Positions 25,852 to 34,518 of a stretch of DNA of 64,000 nucleotides are shown here, piece after piece. This DNA comes from JADGOV01 sp963814355 (lineage in GTDB: Bacteria > Actinomycetota > Actinomycetes > JADGOV01): contig CAWFCZ010000018.1 in NCBI GenBank assembly GCA_963814355.1, positions 124,001 through 188,000 of the forward strand. The letters are read 5' to 3'. Positions within the stretch are counted from its first letter, which is position 1; each line of letters opens with the position of its first letter. The position numbers and the translations under genes are program-made. The notes below the pieces were generated by a model that saw nothing but the letters and a program-made list of their open reading frames with translations, was not told where the DNA came from and made no database searches.

Positions 25852-26832
25852 GTGACCTCGCCTCCCCCCTGGCTGGCCGGCGCGCGCCTGCCGGTGACCG
25901 CCGAGTCGGTCGGCCCGCTGCTGCGGGCGGCCCGGGCGGCGGGGGCGCTGGACCTGCCGTTACCCGGCTGCGGTGCGACGCTGGCCCGCTGGCAGGCCCT
26001 TGCCGAGATGTCCGCCGCCGACCTGGTGCTCGGCCGGCTCGCCGAGGCGCACGCCGACGCGGTCGCCATCCTCGCCGAGCTCGGCTCCGCCCGGCCCGAC
26101 GGCCTGTACGGGGTGTGGGCCGCCGAGCCCCCGTGGGCTCGTGTCGAGGCGGCCCACACGGCAGCCGGCTGGGTGCTGAACGGGCGCAAGGCCTGGTGCT
26201 CCGGCGCGCTGCTCCTCGACCGCGCCCTGGTGACGGCGCACGCCGCGGACGGCCGGCGGCTGTTCGACATCGCCGTCCGCGGCCTCACGCCGGTAGCCGA
26301 CAGCTGGGCGGCGGTCGGGATGGCGGCCAGCGGGTCGGTCAGCGTCGAGCTGGGCGAGGTGTCGGCGGTCCCGGTCGGCGGCCCGGGAGCGTACCTGGAC
26401 CGGCCCGGATTCTGGCACGGCGGCGCCGGGGTGGCGGCCTGCTGGTACGGCGGCGCGCTCGGGGCCGCCCGGGTGCTGCTGCGCGCCGCCCGATCCGCCG
26501 CGCGCGACCCGCACGCCGTGGCCCACCTCGGTGCCGTTGACGCGCTGGTCGCCGGGCTTGGGGCGCACCTGGCCGTCGCGGCGGCGGAAATAGATGCCGA
26601 TCCGCACGGCCCGGCCGCGCGGCAGCGGGCGCTCCGGTTGCGGTCTCGGGTGGAGGCCGGGGCCACGGAAATCCTCGACCGGGTCGGCCGCGGGCTCGGA
26701 GCCGGCCCGCTGTGCCTGGATCCGGTTCAGGCCCGGCGAGCCGCGGACCTGCCGGTCTACCTGCGGCAGTCCCATGCCGAGCGCGACCTCGCCGCGTTGG
26801 GCCAGCTCGCGGTCGACGAGGCGACCTGGTGA
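25852..26832 (+). CDS. Acyl-CoA-dehydrogenase-like protein (short, first gene of glycan-modification cassette)
   Basis: 326 residues against about 380 for typical acyl-CoA dehydrogenases. The middle carries the flavin/substrate beta-domain pattern GWVLNGRKAWCSGALLLD and GMAASGSVSVELGEV, and the helical C-terminus has LPVYLRQSHAERDLAALG. The N-terminal helical domain is abbreviated and I cannot place the catalytic glutamate, so it may be an FAD-binding oxidoreductase with a non-fatty-acid substrate. GTG start without a clear ribosome site. Followed 36 bp later by PIG-L, methyltransferase and glycosyltransferase genes in the same direction. Confidence 0.78.
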   Translation: MTSPPPWLAGARLPVTAESVGPLLRAARAAGALDLPLPGCGATLARWQALAEMSAADLVLGRLAEAHADAVAILAELGSARPDGLYGVWAAEPPWARVEAAHTAAGWVLNGRKAWCSGALLLDRALVTAHAADGRRLFDIAVRGLTPVADSWAAVGMAASGSVSVELGEVSAVPVGGPGAYLDRPGFWHGGAGVAACWYGGALGAARVLLRAARSAARDPHAVAHLGAVDALVAGLGAHLAVAAAEIDADPHGPAARQRALRLRSRVEAGATEILDRVGRGLGAGPLCLDPVQARRAADLPVYLRQSHAERDLAALGQLAVDEATW

Positions 26833-26848
26833 GCGCCGACGTGTTAGC

Positions 26849-26876
26849 GCTGCCGTGGTAGAGCTGCCGTGGTAGA
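26849..26876 (+). repeat. 14-bp tandem duplication at the PIG-L start codon
   Basis: GCTGCCGTGGTAGA occurs twice without a gap (26849-26862, 26863-26876). The second copy carries the GTG start at 26869. The first copy's GTG (26855) runs into a stop made by the second copy after six codons. Confidence 0.7.
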
Positions 26877-27600
26877 GCGGATCGCGGGCACGGGGACGCC
26901 GGAGAGCGCCTGGCAGCCGTACCTGCGCTCCCTCACCCTGCCCGCGCTGGCCGTGACGCCCGCGCCGAGCCGGGCGGTCGTCGTCGCGCCGCACCCGGAC
27001 GACGAGGTGCTCGGCGTCGGCGGCCTGCTGGCCGTCCTCGCCGCGGCCGGCACTCAGGTGGATCTGCTGGCCGTCACCGACGGCGAGGCCAGCCATCCCG
27101 GCGGATCGGTGCCGCCGCCGGAGTTGGCCAGGCGGCGTCGCGCCGAGACGTGCGCCGCGCTGGACGCCTTGGCGGTACCGGCCCGGGTACGCCACCTGCA
27201 CCTGCCGGACGGCGGTCGGGACGCGCTCACCGAGCCGGTGGCCGAGGCCCTGGCACTGCGGCCCGGGGACTGGCTGCTCGGCCCGTGGATCGCCGATGGG
27301 CACCCTGACCACGAAGCGGTCGGCCGGGCCTGCGTCCGGGCCGCCGAGCGCGACGGCGCCCGCCTGCTCGGCTACCCGGTGTGGACCTGGCACTGGGCGG
27401 CCCCCGGCGACCCGCGGGTACCGTGGGCCACCGCGGTCCAGGTCACCTGGCCGCCCGAGGTGTCGGTGCGCAAGGCGGCGGCCATCGCCGCGTTCGGCAC
27501 CCAGATCGCTCCGCTCGGCCAGGCGCCGGCCGACGCGCCGGTGCTCCCGCCGAACGTGCTGGACCGCTTCGCCCGGCCGTACGAGGTGCTGTTCCGATGA
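26869..27600 (+). CDS. PIG-L / LmbE-type deacetylase
   Basis: 243 residues. Zinc deacetylase motifs are clear: APHPDDEVLG (the HPDDE motif with metal-binding His and Asp/Asp) and GHPDHEAVGRA (third ligand). Family members remove acetyl from N-acetylglucosamine units of glycolipids, mycothiol precursors or antibiotics. The start lies in a 14-bp tandem duplication and lacks a normal ribosome site. Stop overlaps the methyltransferase start (ATGA, 27597-27600). Inference: exposes an amine that the coupled methyltransferase then modifies. Confidence 0.9.
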   Translation: MVERIAGTGTPESAWQPYLRSLTLPALAVTPAPSRAVVVAPHPDDEVLGVGGLLAVLAAAGTQVDLLAVTDGEASHPGGSVPPPELARRRRAETCAALDALAVPARVRHLHLPDGGRDALTEPVAEALALRPGDWLLGPWIADGHPDHEAVGRACVRAAERDGARLLGYPVWTWHWAAPGDPRVPWATAVQVTWPPEVSVRKAAAIAAFGTQIAPLGQAPADAPVLPPNVLDRFARPYEVLFR

Positions 27601-28184
27601 CCCTGCCCGCCGACTACTTCGACCGGCTCTACGCCGCCGACCCCGATCCGTGGGGCTTCACCACCCGCTGGTACGAGCGGCGCAAGTACGCCCTCACCGT
27701 GGCGGCGCTGCCGGCCCCGAGTTACGACCTGGGATTGGAGATCGGCTGCTCGGTCGGCGTGCTGAGCGCGGCGCTCGCCACCCGGTGCGCCTCGCTGGTC
27801 GCCGTCGACGCCAGCGCGGCGGCCCTCGATGCGGCTCGGGGCCGGCTGCCCACGTCGGTTCGGCTGGTACGGGCCGCGGTACCCGGCGAGTGGCCGGCCG
27901 GGAGCTACGACCTGGTGGTGCTCTCCGAGGTCGGCTACTACCTCGACGCCGGGGACCTGGCTCGATTGCTGGACCTCATCGAGCACGACCTGGCGCCCGG
28001 GGGCACCGTGGTGGCCTGCCACTGGCGGCACCCGGTTTCGGACTACCCGCAAAGTGGGGATCAGGTGCACGCCGCCCTGGCCCGGTGGCCGCGGCTGTGC
28101 CGGGTCGAGGAGGAGGACTTCCTCCTCGACGTACTGGCACCCGGTGGCGGGCCGAGCGTGGCCCGGCGGGAGGGACTGCTCTGA
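27597..28184 (+). CDS. NodS-like SAM-dependent methyltransferase
   Basis: 195 residues. YFDRLYAADPDPWGFTTRWYE at the N-terminus is typical of NodS and related methyltransferases; motif I is LEIGCSVGVLSAALA, motif II region VAVDAS, and LVVLSEVGYYL follows. NodS N-methylates the deacetylated glucosamine of Nod factors, so an amine product of the upstream PIG-L enzyme is a plausible substrate (inference). Overlaps PIG-L by 4 bp and the glycosyltransferase by 4 bp, so all three are translationally coupled. Confidence 0.88.
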   Translation: MTLPADYFDRLYAADPDPWGFTTRWYERRKYALTVAALPAPSYDLGLEIGCSVGVLSAALATRCASLVAVDASAAALDAARGRLPTSVRLVRAAVPGEWPAGSYDLVVLSEVGYYLDAGDLARLLDLIEHDLAPGGTVVACHWRHPVSDYPQSGDQVHAALARWPRLCRVEEEDFLLDVLAPGGGPSVARREGLL

Positions 28185-28903
28185 CCGACGACGATCCGAC
28201 CCGCCCGGCCGGCAGCCGGGCGGCCGGCATCCGGGCGGTCGGGATCGTAGTGCCCGCCCACAACGAACGACATCTGCTGCCGGCCTGCCTGGCCGGGCTG
28301 CGAGCGGCCGCCCGGCATCCGGCGCTGCGGCACATCCCGGTGCACCTCGTGCCGGTCCTCGACGCCTGCACAGACGACACCGGCGCGGTGGCTCCCGGGG
28401 CAGTGCACGTTGCGGCCCGCAACGTCGGGGTCGCCCGAGCGGCCGGGTTCGCCGCGGTTCTCCGGCGGGAGGCCGGGCAGGACCCGACGCAGATCTGGCT
28501 GGCGACCACCGACGCCGATTCCACCGTCCCGGCCGACTGGCTGGCCCAGCAGTTGCGGCTGGCCGCGCTCGGTGCCGAAGTCGTGGCCGGCACCGTCCGG
28601 GTCAGCGACTGGTCGGAGCAGCCGGCTGCGGTCCGGTCCCGCTTCGCCGGCGGTTACGGTACGCCCGGCGACGGGCACCCGCACGTGCACGGCGCGAACC
28701 TCGGCTTGTCCGCCGCGGCCTACCTCGACGCCGACGGGATGCCGCCGCTAGCGCTCGCCGAGGACCGGGCTCTGGTGGCGGCACTGCGCGGGCGGGCCCG
28801 CCGGATGGTTGCCACCGGGCGGATCCCGGTCACCACCAGCGGCCGGCGCGAAAGCCGTACGGTCGGCGGGTTCGCCGACTACCTGCGCGGCCTGAGTTCC
28901 TAG
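28181..28903 (+). CDS. Family 2 (GT-A) glycosyltransferase, probable CTG start
   Basis: 240 residues from CTG at 28181. GT-A fold: VGIVVPAHNERHLLPACLAGL, nucleotide-sugar site TTDADSTVPADWL (DxD), then LALAEDRALVAAL (catalytic ED). No ATG/GTG fits: GTG at 28250 would cut into the first beta strand, while GTGs at 28085 and 28097 lie deep in the upstream gene without ribosome sites. CTG at 28181 overlaps the methyltransferase stop (CTGA) and has GGGAGGG 6 nt upstream. Transfers a sugar in the cytoplasm; acceptor unknown. Last gene of the cassette. Confidence 0.85.
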   Translation: MTDDDPTRPAGSRAAGIRAVGIVVPAHNERHLLPACLAGLRAAARHPALRHIPVHLVPVLDACTDDTGAVAPGAVHVAARNVGVARAAGFAAVLRREAGQDPTQIWLATTDADSTVPADWLAQQLRLAALGAEVVAGTVRVSDWSEQPAAVRSRFAGGYGTPGDGHPHVHGANLGLSAAAYLDADGMPPLALAEDRALVAALRGRARRMVATGRIPVTTSGRRESRTVGGFADYLRGLSS

Positions 28904-28957
28904 CCGGTACCAGGGGCCGCGACCTTAAAGGCCTCGCGTCTCGGCGAGCCCGCGACG

Positions 28958-29167
28958 CTACCGGGCGCCGGCCTGTTGGTCGGCGAGGCGCCGTACCACG
29001 ACATCGGGGCCGGGGAAGAACAGTCCCCGGGCACCGTCGGGTTCCCAGGCCACGACGTAGGGCGGAGCGCCATCGACACCGTGCACCTCAACGATCTCAC
29101 CCCGTCGCTCGTAGCCGCGCAGATGCCGGCTGCGGACGACGAGCCGGTCACCGCGAAATCCCTGCAT
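28958..29167 (-). CDS. DUF1918 small protein
   Basis: 69 residues matching DUF1918: GDRLVVRSRHLRGYERRGEIVEVHG, PPYVVAWEPDG, LFFPGPDVVVRRL, a small SH3-like barrel. GAAGAAGG ribosome site before the ATG. Single gene; function unknown, common in actinobacteria. Confidence 0.85.
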   Translation of the reverse strand: MQGFRGDRLVVRSRHLRGYERRGEIVEVHGVDGAPPYVVAWEPDGARGLFFPGPDVVVRRLADQQAGAR

Positions 29168-29348
29168 GGGGCGACCCTTCTTCGGCTGTGGCTGCTCGTA
29201 GCCATTTGATCACTGCGTTCCCGGTTTGTCACTACCGCCGCGTGCACTCCCGGCGCAGGCACTCCCAGCCGCGTGGGCTCGACCGAGCGCGGTAGTCTCC
29301 GGGCGTTGCCGATGCACCCGGTTCTCCGCCCGTCGAGAAAGGCTCCCC

Positions 29349-29819
29349 ATGATCGTCCGACGCCTCGCCCGCCCGCTCCTCGCCGCCTACTTCGTCGCCG
29401 GCGGGGTGGACACCCTGCGGAACCCGTCGGGAGCCTCGGCCGCTCCGGTCGCCCCGGCACTGGCGACGAAGCTCCCCCGGTCGGTGGCCTCGGACCCGGA
29501 GCAGTACATGAAGATCGACGCCGGCGTGAAGATTCTCAGTGGCCTGATGCTGGCCACCAACCGGGCTCCCCGGCTGTCCTCCGCCGTGCTGGCCGTGAGC
29601 CTGGTTCCGAGCACGCTGATGGCGCACCGATTCTGGGAGGCGAAGGACAGTGCCGCGATGCGCGACCAGCAGCAGCACTTCTTCGCCAACGTCAGCCTGT
29701 TCGGCGGCCTGCTGATCGCGGCCATGGACACCGCGGGCAAGCCGTCGCTGCGCTGGCGGGCGTCGAAGGCATCCACCTTCGCCAAGGCGAAGGCGGTCGA
29801 CGCGCTACCGATCGGCTGA
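29349..29819 (+). CDS. DoxX family membrane protein
   Basis: 156 residues with about four membrane helices. RLARPLLAAYFVAGGVDTLRNP is the DoxX N-terminal signature, and VKILSGLMLATNRAPRLSSAVLAVSLVPSTLMAHRFWE the central one. Chosen start is the ATG at 29349 with AGAAAGG upstream; the open frame extends to 29226. TAGTCT at 29293-29298 is a plausible -10 box with a 45-nt leader. DoxX proteins associate with redox/thiol stress functions. Its last 15 bp overlap the convergent PhoD gene. Confidence 0.85.
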   Translation: MIVRRLARPLLAAYFVAGGVDTLRNPSGASAAPVAPALATKLPRSVASDPEQYMKIDAGVKILSGLMLATNRAPRLSSAVLAVSLVPSTLMAHRFWEAKDSAAMRDQQQHFFANVSLFGGLLIAAMDTAGKPSLRWRASKASTFAKAKAVDALPIG

Positions 29820-31514
29820 CGCGCTGCGCGAGCGGCGGGCCGCACCGAGTTCCGGCAACGGACGGCGCACCAACTCCCCGGCCCAGGCGGTTTCCAGCGA
29901 TGGGTCGATCCCGCTGTCGGCGATGGCCAACTGGAAGGTGATCGCCAACTCGCGGCCGTTCATCTCCAAGGTGGCCAGGTTGTTCTCGAACCACGGGCCC
30001 TTGGTCACCGCCCAGGCATACGGCGGGTCCGGCACTCCGGCGCGGCGGGACAGGGCCTGCCCGAGCCGGCGGGCCGGGCGGGTTCGGGAGAACCGATCGG
30101 CGAACTGGATGGCGCGCTGGATCGGGTTGCGGATGGGTGAGGCGACGACCTGATAGACCGGGCTGCGAACCCCGGCCTCGGGCGGGAAGCTGGCTTCGGC
30201 GAGGTAGGCGTAGTGCACGTCGCCGGAGAGGAAGACCACCGAAGCCGGTATCTCGCCGCGGCGACCCGAAGTGACCTCGGCGACCAGGTCCATCAGGGCG
30301 ATGAACGAGTCGCGGAAGGCGCCCCAGTGCTCCAGGTCGACGGCCTGGCGCACCTTCTCCGCCCACCTGGCGGCCGCGGCCCCCCAGGCCCCGGCGCAGA
30401 CCGCCTCGTTCCAGCTCTCCAGGAAATGGATCGACGGTGGCAGCAGCACCGGCAGCGAGGACACCACCAACAAATGGTCGAAGTCGCCGGTGACCTGCTC
30501 GGTGATCCAGGCCCACTCTCGGCGGTCCACCATTTCCCGCCGGCCGGTGAGGACGCGCCCACACCGCGAGTCGATCACCATGATCCGCACCCGGCCGTGG
30601 TCGTGCCGGTAGCTCCAGCGGTGCCCCTTGTAGCCGTCGGCCTCGCGATCAGCCCGTACGGCCAGGTCGCGCAGCACCGGCCAACCGTCGGCCACCCCGT
30701 GCAGCCGGGCCAGGACACCCTCGTCGGCGATAGCCGCCGGCGTCAGGTTCCCGAGGTGCTGGTAGAGCCAGTACGACGCCAGGGCCCCGATGATTCGGGG
30801 CGGCCACCAGTCGGTGCGCTGCTGTGCGGCGCGCCATGCCTCCGAGGTATTCCAATCGTCGTGTACGTCGTGGTCGTCGAAGATCATGGCGGAGGGCACC
30901 ACCGAGAACAGCCACCGCACCACCGGCTCGGACCAGGCTTCGCGGTAGAGCTGGGTGTACTCCTCGAAGTCGGCGACCTCTTCATACGGCGGCACCGTGG
31001 TGTCCCGGCGGGCTCTGATGAATTCCTTGGTTCGTGGCGACACCTCGTCGGCGTAGACCTGATCGCCCACCAGCAGCAGCACGTGGGGCCACTGCACGGG
31101 TTCCCCCCGCAGCATCCGCAGCCCCAGCGCCCGCAGCGCGTCGGCGCCCATGCCCCGCGGATCGGCCCGCTTGTCCAGGCAGTACGGCGGGGTGTCCGGC
31201 CGCGCGGCCCGGCAGGAACCGAAGGTCACCCGAAGCGCCTCCCCGGGTCCGCGGGTCCGGAGCACGCTCGGCGGGAACCCGCTGTCCGGCTCCGGCCAGA
31301 CCAGCTTCCCGTCGAGGCGTACCTGGTACTCCCGCGGCTCCCCGGCGGTCAGCCCCTCGATCACCACCAGGGCGTAGTGGTGGCCGGCCACCGCGAAAGT
31401 CGGAGCACGGAAGCCGCCCACGTCGACGTCGCAGGTCGCGTCGGTCTCCACCCAGACCGTCGCGCACGCGTCGCCGACGTGGCGCAGCATCGGTCCGAGG
31501 ATCAGGGCAGGCAC
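29805..31514 (-). CDS. PhoD-like alkaline phosphatase/metallophosphodiesterase
   Basis: 569 residues. N-terminal Fn3-like PhoD_N domain (about 1-90), then the metallophosphatase core with GSCRAA, LLVGDQVYADE, FDDHDVHDDWN and LSGDVHYAYLAEA, the calcium/iron ligands of PhoD. No Tat signal peptide is visible, unlike classic secreted PhoD, so it may be cytoplasmic. The GTG at 31514 (MPALILGPMLRHVG) has GGGTGGG upstream and fits family N-termini better than 31547. Hydrolyses phosphomono- or diesters. Confidence 0.9.
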   Translation of the reverse strand: MPALILGPMLRHVGDACATVWVETDATCDVDVGGFRAPTFAVAGHHYALVVIEGLTAGEPREYQVRLDGKLVWPEPDSGFPPSVLRTRGPGEALRVTFGSCRAARPDTPPYCLDKRADPRGMGADALRALGLRMLRGEPVQWPHVLLLVGDQVYADEVSPRTKEFIRARRDTTVPPYEEVADFEEYTQLYREAWSEPVVRWLFSVVPSAMIFDDHDVHDDWNTSEAWRAAQQRTDWWPPRIIGALASYWLYQHLGNLTPAAIADEGVLARLHGVADGWPVLRDLAVRADREADGYKGHRWSYRHDHGRVRIMVIDSRCGRVLTGRREMVDRREWAWITEQVTGDFDHLLVVSSLPVLLPPSIHFLESWNEAVCAGAWGAAAARWAEKVRQAVDLEHWGAFRDSFIALMDLVAEVTSGRRGEIPASVVFLSGDVHYAYLAEASFPPEAGVRSPVYQVVASPIRNPIQRAIQFADRFSRTRPARRLGQALSRRAGVPDPPYAWAVTKGPWFENNLATLEMNGRELAITFQLAIADSGIDPSLETAWAGELVRRPLPELGAARRSRSASADR

Positions 31515-31627
31515 CCGCCCACCCTGGCACACGCCGGGACGGTCCACACCACGCCCGGATCGCCGAGGAGTAGGCGTCCGGCGCTGGGATTCGGCAGACT
31601 GTCCGGGACAGGAGAGGAAGTCCGCGA

Positions 31628-32623
31628 ATGTATGAGCTGCGCGTCGTCGCGCTGAGCGAGGACGCCCGCCACGTCGTGCTGGCGCCGGTGTTGCCGGGCC
31701 GGCGAGAGCGCTACCGGGTGGCCGTCGATGACCGGCTGCGGGCCGCGCTGCGCGGAGAGCTGGGCCGCCTGGAGCGCAAGATCAGGCCGGACAGCGCGCT
31801 CACGCCGCGGGAGATCCAGGCTCGGGTCCGGGCCGGGGAGACGGCGGAGACCATCGCGGCGGCCGCCGGGGTGGCGGTGGAGTGGGTACTGCGGTTCGAG
31901 ACGCCGGTACTTGCCGAGCGCGCCCAGGTGGCCAGCCAGGCCAGGCACGCTTCGCTCTCCGTGAGCGGCGGGGAGTGGACCGGGGTACCCCTGGAGGAGA
32001 TCGTCGCCGCCCGGCTGGAAGCCGACGGCAACCGGCCAGAGGTTGCCGAGTGGGATGCCTGGCGCCGAGACGACGGTCGTTGGGTGCTCCAGCTCCAGGT
32101 CGGCACCTTCGCGGCGCACTGGCTGTGGGACCCGGCGTTGCAACGGCTGGTCGTCCACGACGACGCCGCTCGTGCCCTGCTGCAACCCGACGGCGCCGGT
32201 ACCGGACCGGCGACCCGCCCGGCCGAACCACGACGGCTCACGCTGGCGCCGGCGCCACCGGAACCCGAGCCACCCCAGGAGCCGGTTCCTCCGGACGCTC
32301 TGGAGCCTGAGCTGGTGGTGGAGCTGCGCTCGGAGAGCGCCGCCGATGCCGAGTCCGAGAGCGCCCCGCATCGCGCCAGCGGGCCAGAGGGCGGCTCACC
32401 GCACGGCGACCCGAGCCCCGATCCGGAGTCCCCCGCCGGAACCCCGGCAGCCGAAGCCGAGCCGGCGGACGCCGAGGAGCCGGTGGCCGGATCGGCCGGC
32501 GATTCGTCCCGAGCGGCCCGGCGCGGTACCCGGCGCAAGAGCGTGCCGTCGTGGGAAGACATCCTGCTCGGAACCGGCGGCGGTCCGGGGACCGACACCG
32601 GGTCCGGCAGCCCCTCCGGCTGA
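31628..32623 (+). CDS. sepH: Septation protein SepH (DUF3071)
   Basis: 331 residues. N-terminal DUF3071 domain (about 1-170) with MYELRVVALSEDARHVVL, LTPREIQARVRAGETAETIA (helix-turn-helix-like) and YLREGR-free acidic C-terminal half that is Pro/Glu-rich and disordered. SepH stimulates FtsZ assembly at division septa in Streptomyces and mycobacteria. GGAGAGGAAG ribosome site. Usually near sigA in this phylum, as here (3 kb upstream). Confidence 0.9.
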   Translation: MYELRVVALSEDARHVVLAPVLPGRRERYRVAVDDRLRAALRGELGRLERKIRPDSALTPREIQARVRAGETAETIAAAAGVAVEWVLRFETPVLAERAQVASQARHASLSVSGGEWTGVPLEEIVAARLEADGNRPEVAEWDAWRRDDGRWVLQLQVGTFAAHWLWDPALQRLVVHDDAARALLQPDGAGTGPATRPAEPRRLTLAPAPPEPEPPQEPVPPDALEPELVVELRSESAADAESESAPHRASGPEGGSPHGDPSPDPESPAGTPAAEAEPADAEEPVAGSAGDSSRAARRGTRRKSVPSWEDILLGTGGGPGTDTGSGSPSG

Positions 32624-32648
32624 CCGGCCGGGGAGGACTGAGCCGGTC

Positions 32649-33311
32649 GTGGCGCGCTTCGCGGATCGCCGAGCTGCCGGGTACGCCTTGGCCGAGGTGC
32701 TCTCCCCGGTCCTGGCCGGGGAGGACCCGGCCCGGGAGACGGTGATCCTCGGCCTGCCACGGGGTGGCGTGCCGGTGGCGGCAGCCGTCGCGCAGCGCCT
32801 GGGACTACCGCTCGACGTGCTGGTGGTGCGCAAGATCGGCATGCCGGGGCGCCCCGAGTTGGCCCTCGGGGCTCTCGGCAGCGCCGACGCGTGCTACCTC
32901 GACGACGAGTTGATCCGCCGGCTGGGAGTGAGCGCAGGGCAGGTCGCCGCGGTGGTGGCCGCCGAAACCGCCGAGCTCGCCCGGCGGGAGGCGGTGTACC
33001 GGGGGACGCGGGAACCGTTGGAGCTCGCCGGCCGGACCGTGGTCCTCATCGACGACGGGCTGGCCACCGGCGCCAGCATGCGAGTGGCCGCCATCGCGGT
33101 GCGGGCCAGCGGGCCGGCCGCCGTCCTGGCTGCGGCCCCCGTGGGTCCAACCGGGGTCGACCGGCGGCTGGACGACGTGGTGGACCGGGTCGTCGTGGCG
33201 CACTACCCCAAGTCGTTCCTCGCGGTCGGGCACGCCTATGCCGACTTCACCCAAGTTTCCGACGACGAGGTGCGCACCTTGTTGGGGATTGCCGGAAATA
33301 GCGGCCCCTGA
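32649..33311 (+). CDS. Phosphoribosyltransferase-domain protein
   Basis: 220 residues, type I PRT fold: VILGLPRGGVPVAAAVAQRL, LDVLVVRKIGMPG, and the PRPP loop VVLIDDGLATGASMR. Family members are annotated as phosphoribosyltransferases without an assigned base. GTG start at 32649, 26 bp after the sepH stop, so probably co-transcribed with it. Convergent with DUF72 4 bp beyond its stop. Confidence 0.85.
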   Translation: MARFADRRAAGYALAEVLSPVLAGEDPARETVILGLPRGGVPVAAAVAQRLGLPLDVLVVRKIGMPGRPELALGALGSADACYLDDELIRRLGVSAGQVAAVVAAETAELARREAVYRGTREPLELAGRTVVLIDDGLATGASMRVAAIAVRASGPAAVLAAAPVGPTGVDRRLDDVVDRVVVAHYPKSFLAVGHAYADFTQVSDDEVRTLLGIAGNSGP

Positions 33312-33315
33312 GACG

Positions 33316-34200
33316 TTACCGCGGTTGATCTGCCAGGTACCGGATCAATTGGCGCGCATTGGTCTGGGCGTAATCGCGGTAGCAGTTGTTCATCAGGACG
33401 TGCGTCGTATCGGCGGAGGACGCCAGAGCGGCGATTCTCGGCGCCCAAGAGGCCAACTCGGCATCGGCATAGCGGTATCCGAAGCGCTGGTAGATGTCCC
33501 GGCTGGTCCAGTGCTCGCTGTGACCGTGGAACCGGACGACGGCCAGCCTGGCGGTCGCGGCGAGCACCGGGGGGATGGAGCTGGGGTGACCCTGGGGCAT
33601 GTCCACGCAGACGTACGGGATGCCGTAGGAGGCGAGGAAGTCCAGCGTCTCCCGCTGGTTCTCCGGTCTCATCCAGGTCGCGTTCCGGAACTCGACGCAG
33701 ATCGTCATCGCCGCGCTGGCGCAGCGCTCCTGACACTCCAGCAGGTAGGCCCGGCTGCGCTTCCCGATCGGGAACCACTGCGGAAACTGGAAGAGAAGCG
33801 CGCCGAGCTTGCCGGCGTCGCGCAGCGGCGCGAGTGCGCCGAGGAACCGTTCCCACACCGAGTCCACGACCTGCGGGGTGAGGTCGGCCAGGTAGAGGTT
33901 CTTCTTCTCGGTCTTCGGCCGCAGGTCCTTGTACAACGCCGCCGGTCGGGTGGGGTGCTGGGTGAGCAGTGAGAACGCCTTGACGTTGAACGTGAAGCCG
34001 GGCGGTGTGCGGGCCGCCCACAGCGCGCTGTTGCGCTCGTTGGGCGGCGTGTAGTACGTCGCATCGACTTCGACGATTCCGAAGCGCTCGGCGTAGTACG
34101 CCAGTCGGGCCGCCGGGGTGGCCGCCTCCGGCGGGTACCACCCCGAGGCCAGCAGTGTCTTGTCGGTCCAGGAAGCCGTCCCAACTTCGATGTCACCCAT
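33316..34200 (-). CDS. DUF72 family protein (YecE-like TIM barrel)
   Basis: 294 residues. VGTASWTDKTLLASGWYPPEA, YYAERFGIVEVDATYYTPP, FTFNVKAFSLLTQHP, LFQFPQWFP and VEFRNATW are the standard DUF72 motifs. TIM-barrel family of unknown function, with hints of nucleic-acid or radical chemistry in the literature. TAGGCT at 34209-34214 lies 8 nt before the ATG, giving a leaderless mRNA. Confidence 0.92.
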   Translation of the reverse strand: MGDIEVGTASWTDKTLLASGWYPPEAATPAARLAYYAERFGIVEVDATYYTPPNERNSALWAARTPPGFTFNVKAFSLLTQHPTRPAALYKDLRPKTEKKNLYLADLTPQVVDSVWERFLGALAPLRDAGKLGALLFQFPQWFPIGKRSRAYLLECQERCASAAMTICVEFRNATWMRPENQRETLDFLASYGIPYVCVDMPQGHPSSIPPVLAATARLAVVRFHGHSEHWTSRDIYQRFGYRYADAELASWAPRIAALASSADTTHVLMNNCYRDYAQTNARQLIRYLADQPR

Positions 34201-34208
34201 CGCAAGTC

Positions 34209-34214
34209 AGCCTA
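34209..34214 (-). promoter_or_regulatory. -10 box TAGGCT, leaderless DUF72 transcript
   Basis: TAGGCT on the minus strand, 8 nt before the ATG at 34200. Confidence 0.5.
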
Positions 34215-34317
34215 GGGTGGAATGGGAACGACCTGCCGGCGTCGAAGGCGCGCGGTCGGGAACGTCGAAGGAAACTTCGGCGTTGCACCAAGTGTCCACC
34301 GAAAGGAGAACGGCACC

Positions 34318-34518
34318 GTGACCCCGTCGACCATGGAGCGGCCTCCGCTCAGCGCGTTTGACCGCTGCGACCGCTGCGGTGCCCAGGCCCACGTGCGTGC
34401 CGTCCTTCCGGGCGGCAGCGAGTTGCTGTTCTGCCGCCACCACGCCCGCAAACATGAGGACCGGTTACGCAAGATCACCATCAGTTTCACCGACGAGAGC
34501 GCAACCCGGAACGCCTGA
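34318..34518 (+). CDS. Small zinc-binding-type protein (DUF7455-like)
   Basis: 66 residues. FDRCDRCGAQAHVRAVLPGG followed by LLFCRHHARKHEDRL forms a compact C-x2-C...C-x2-H site likely to hold zinc. The GTG at 34318 has AGGAG 9 nt upstream, so it is preferred over the internal ATG at 34333 and over the open upstream frame. Such proteins are regularly encoded just before the primary sigma factor in Streptomyces and relatives; function unknown. Confidence 0.85.
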   Translation: MTPSTMERPPLSAFDRCDRCGAQAHVRAVLPGGSELLFCRHHARKHEDRLRKITISFTDESATRNA

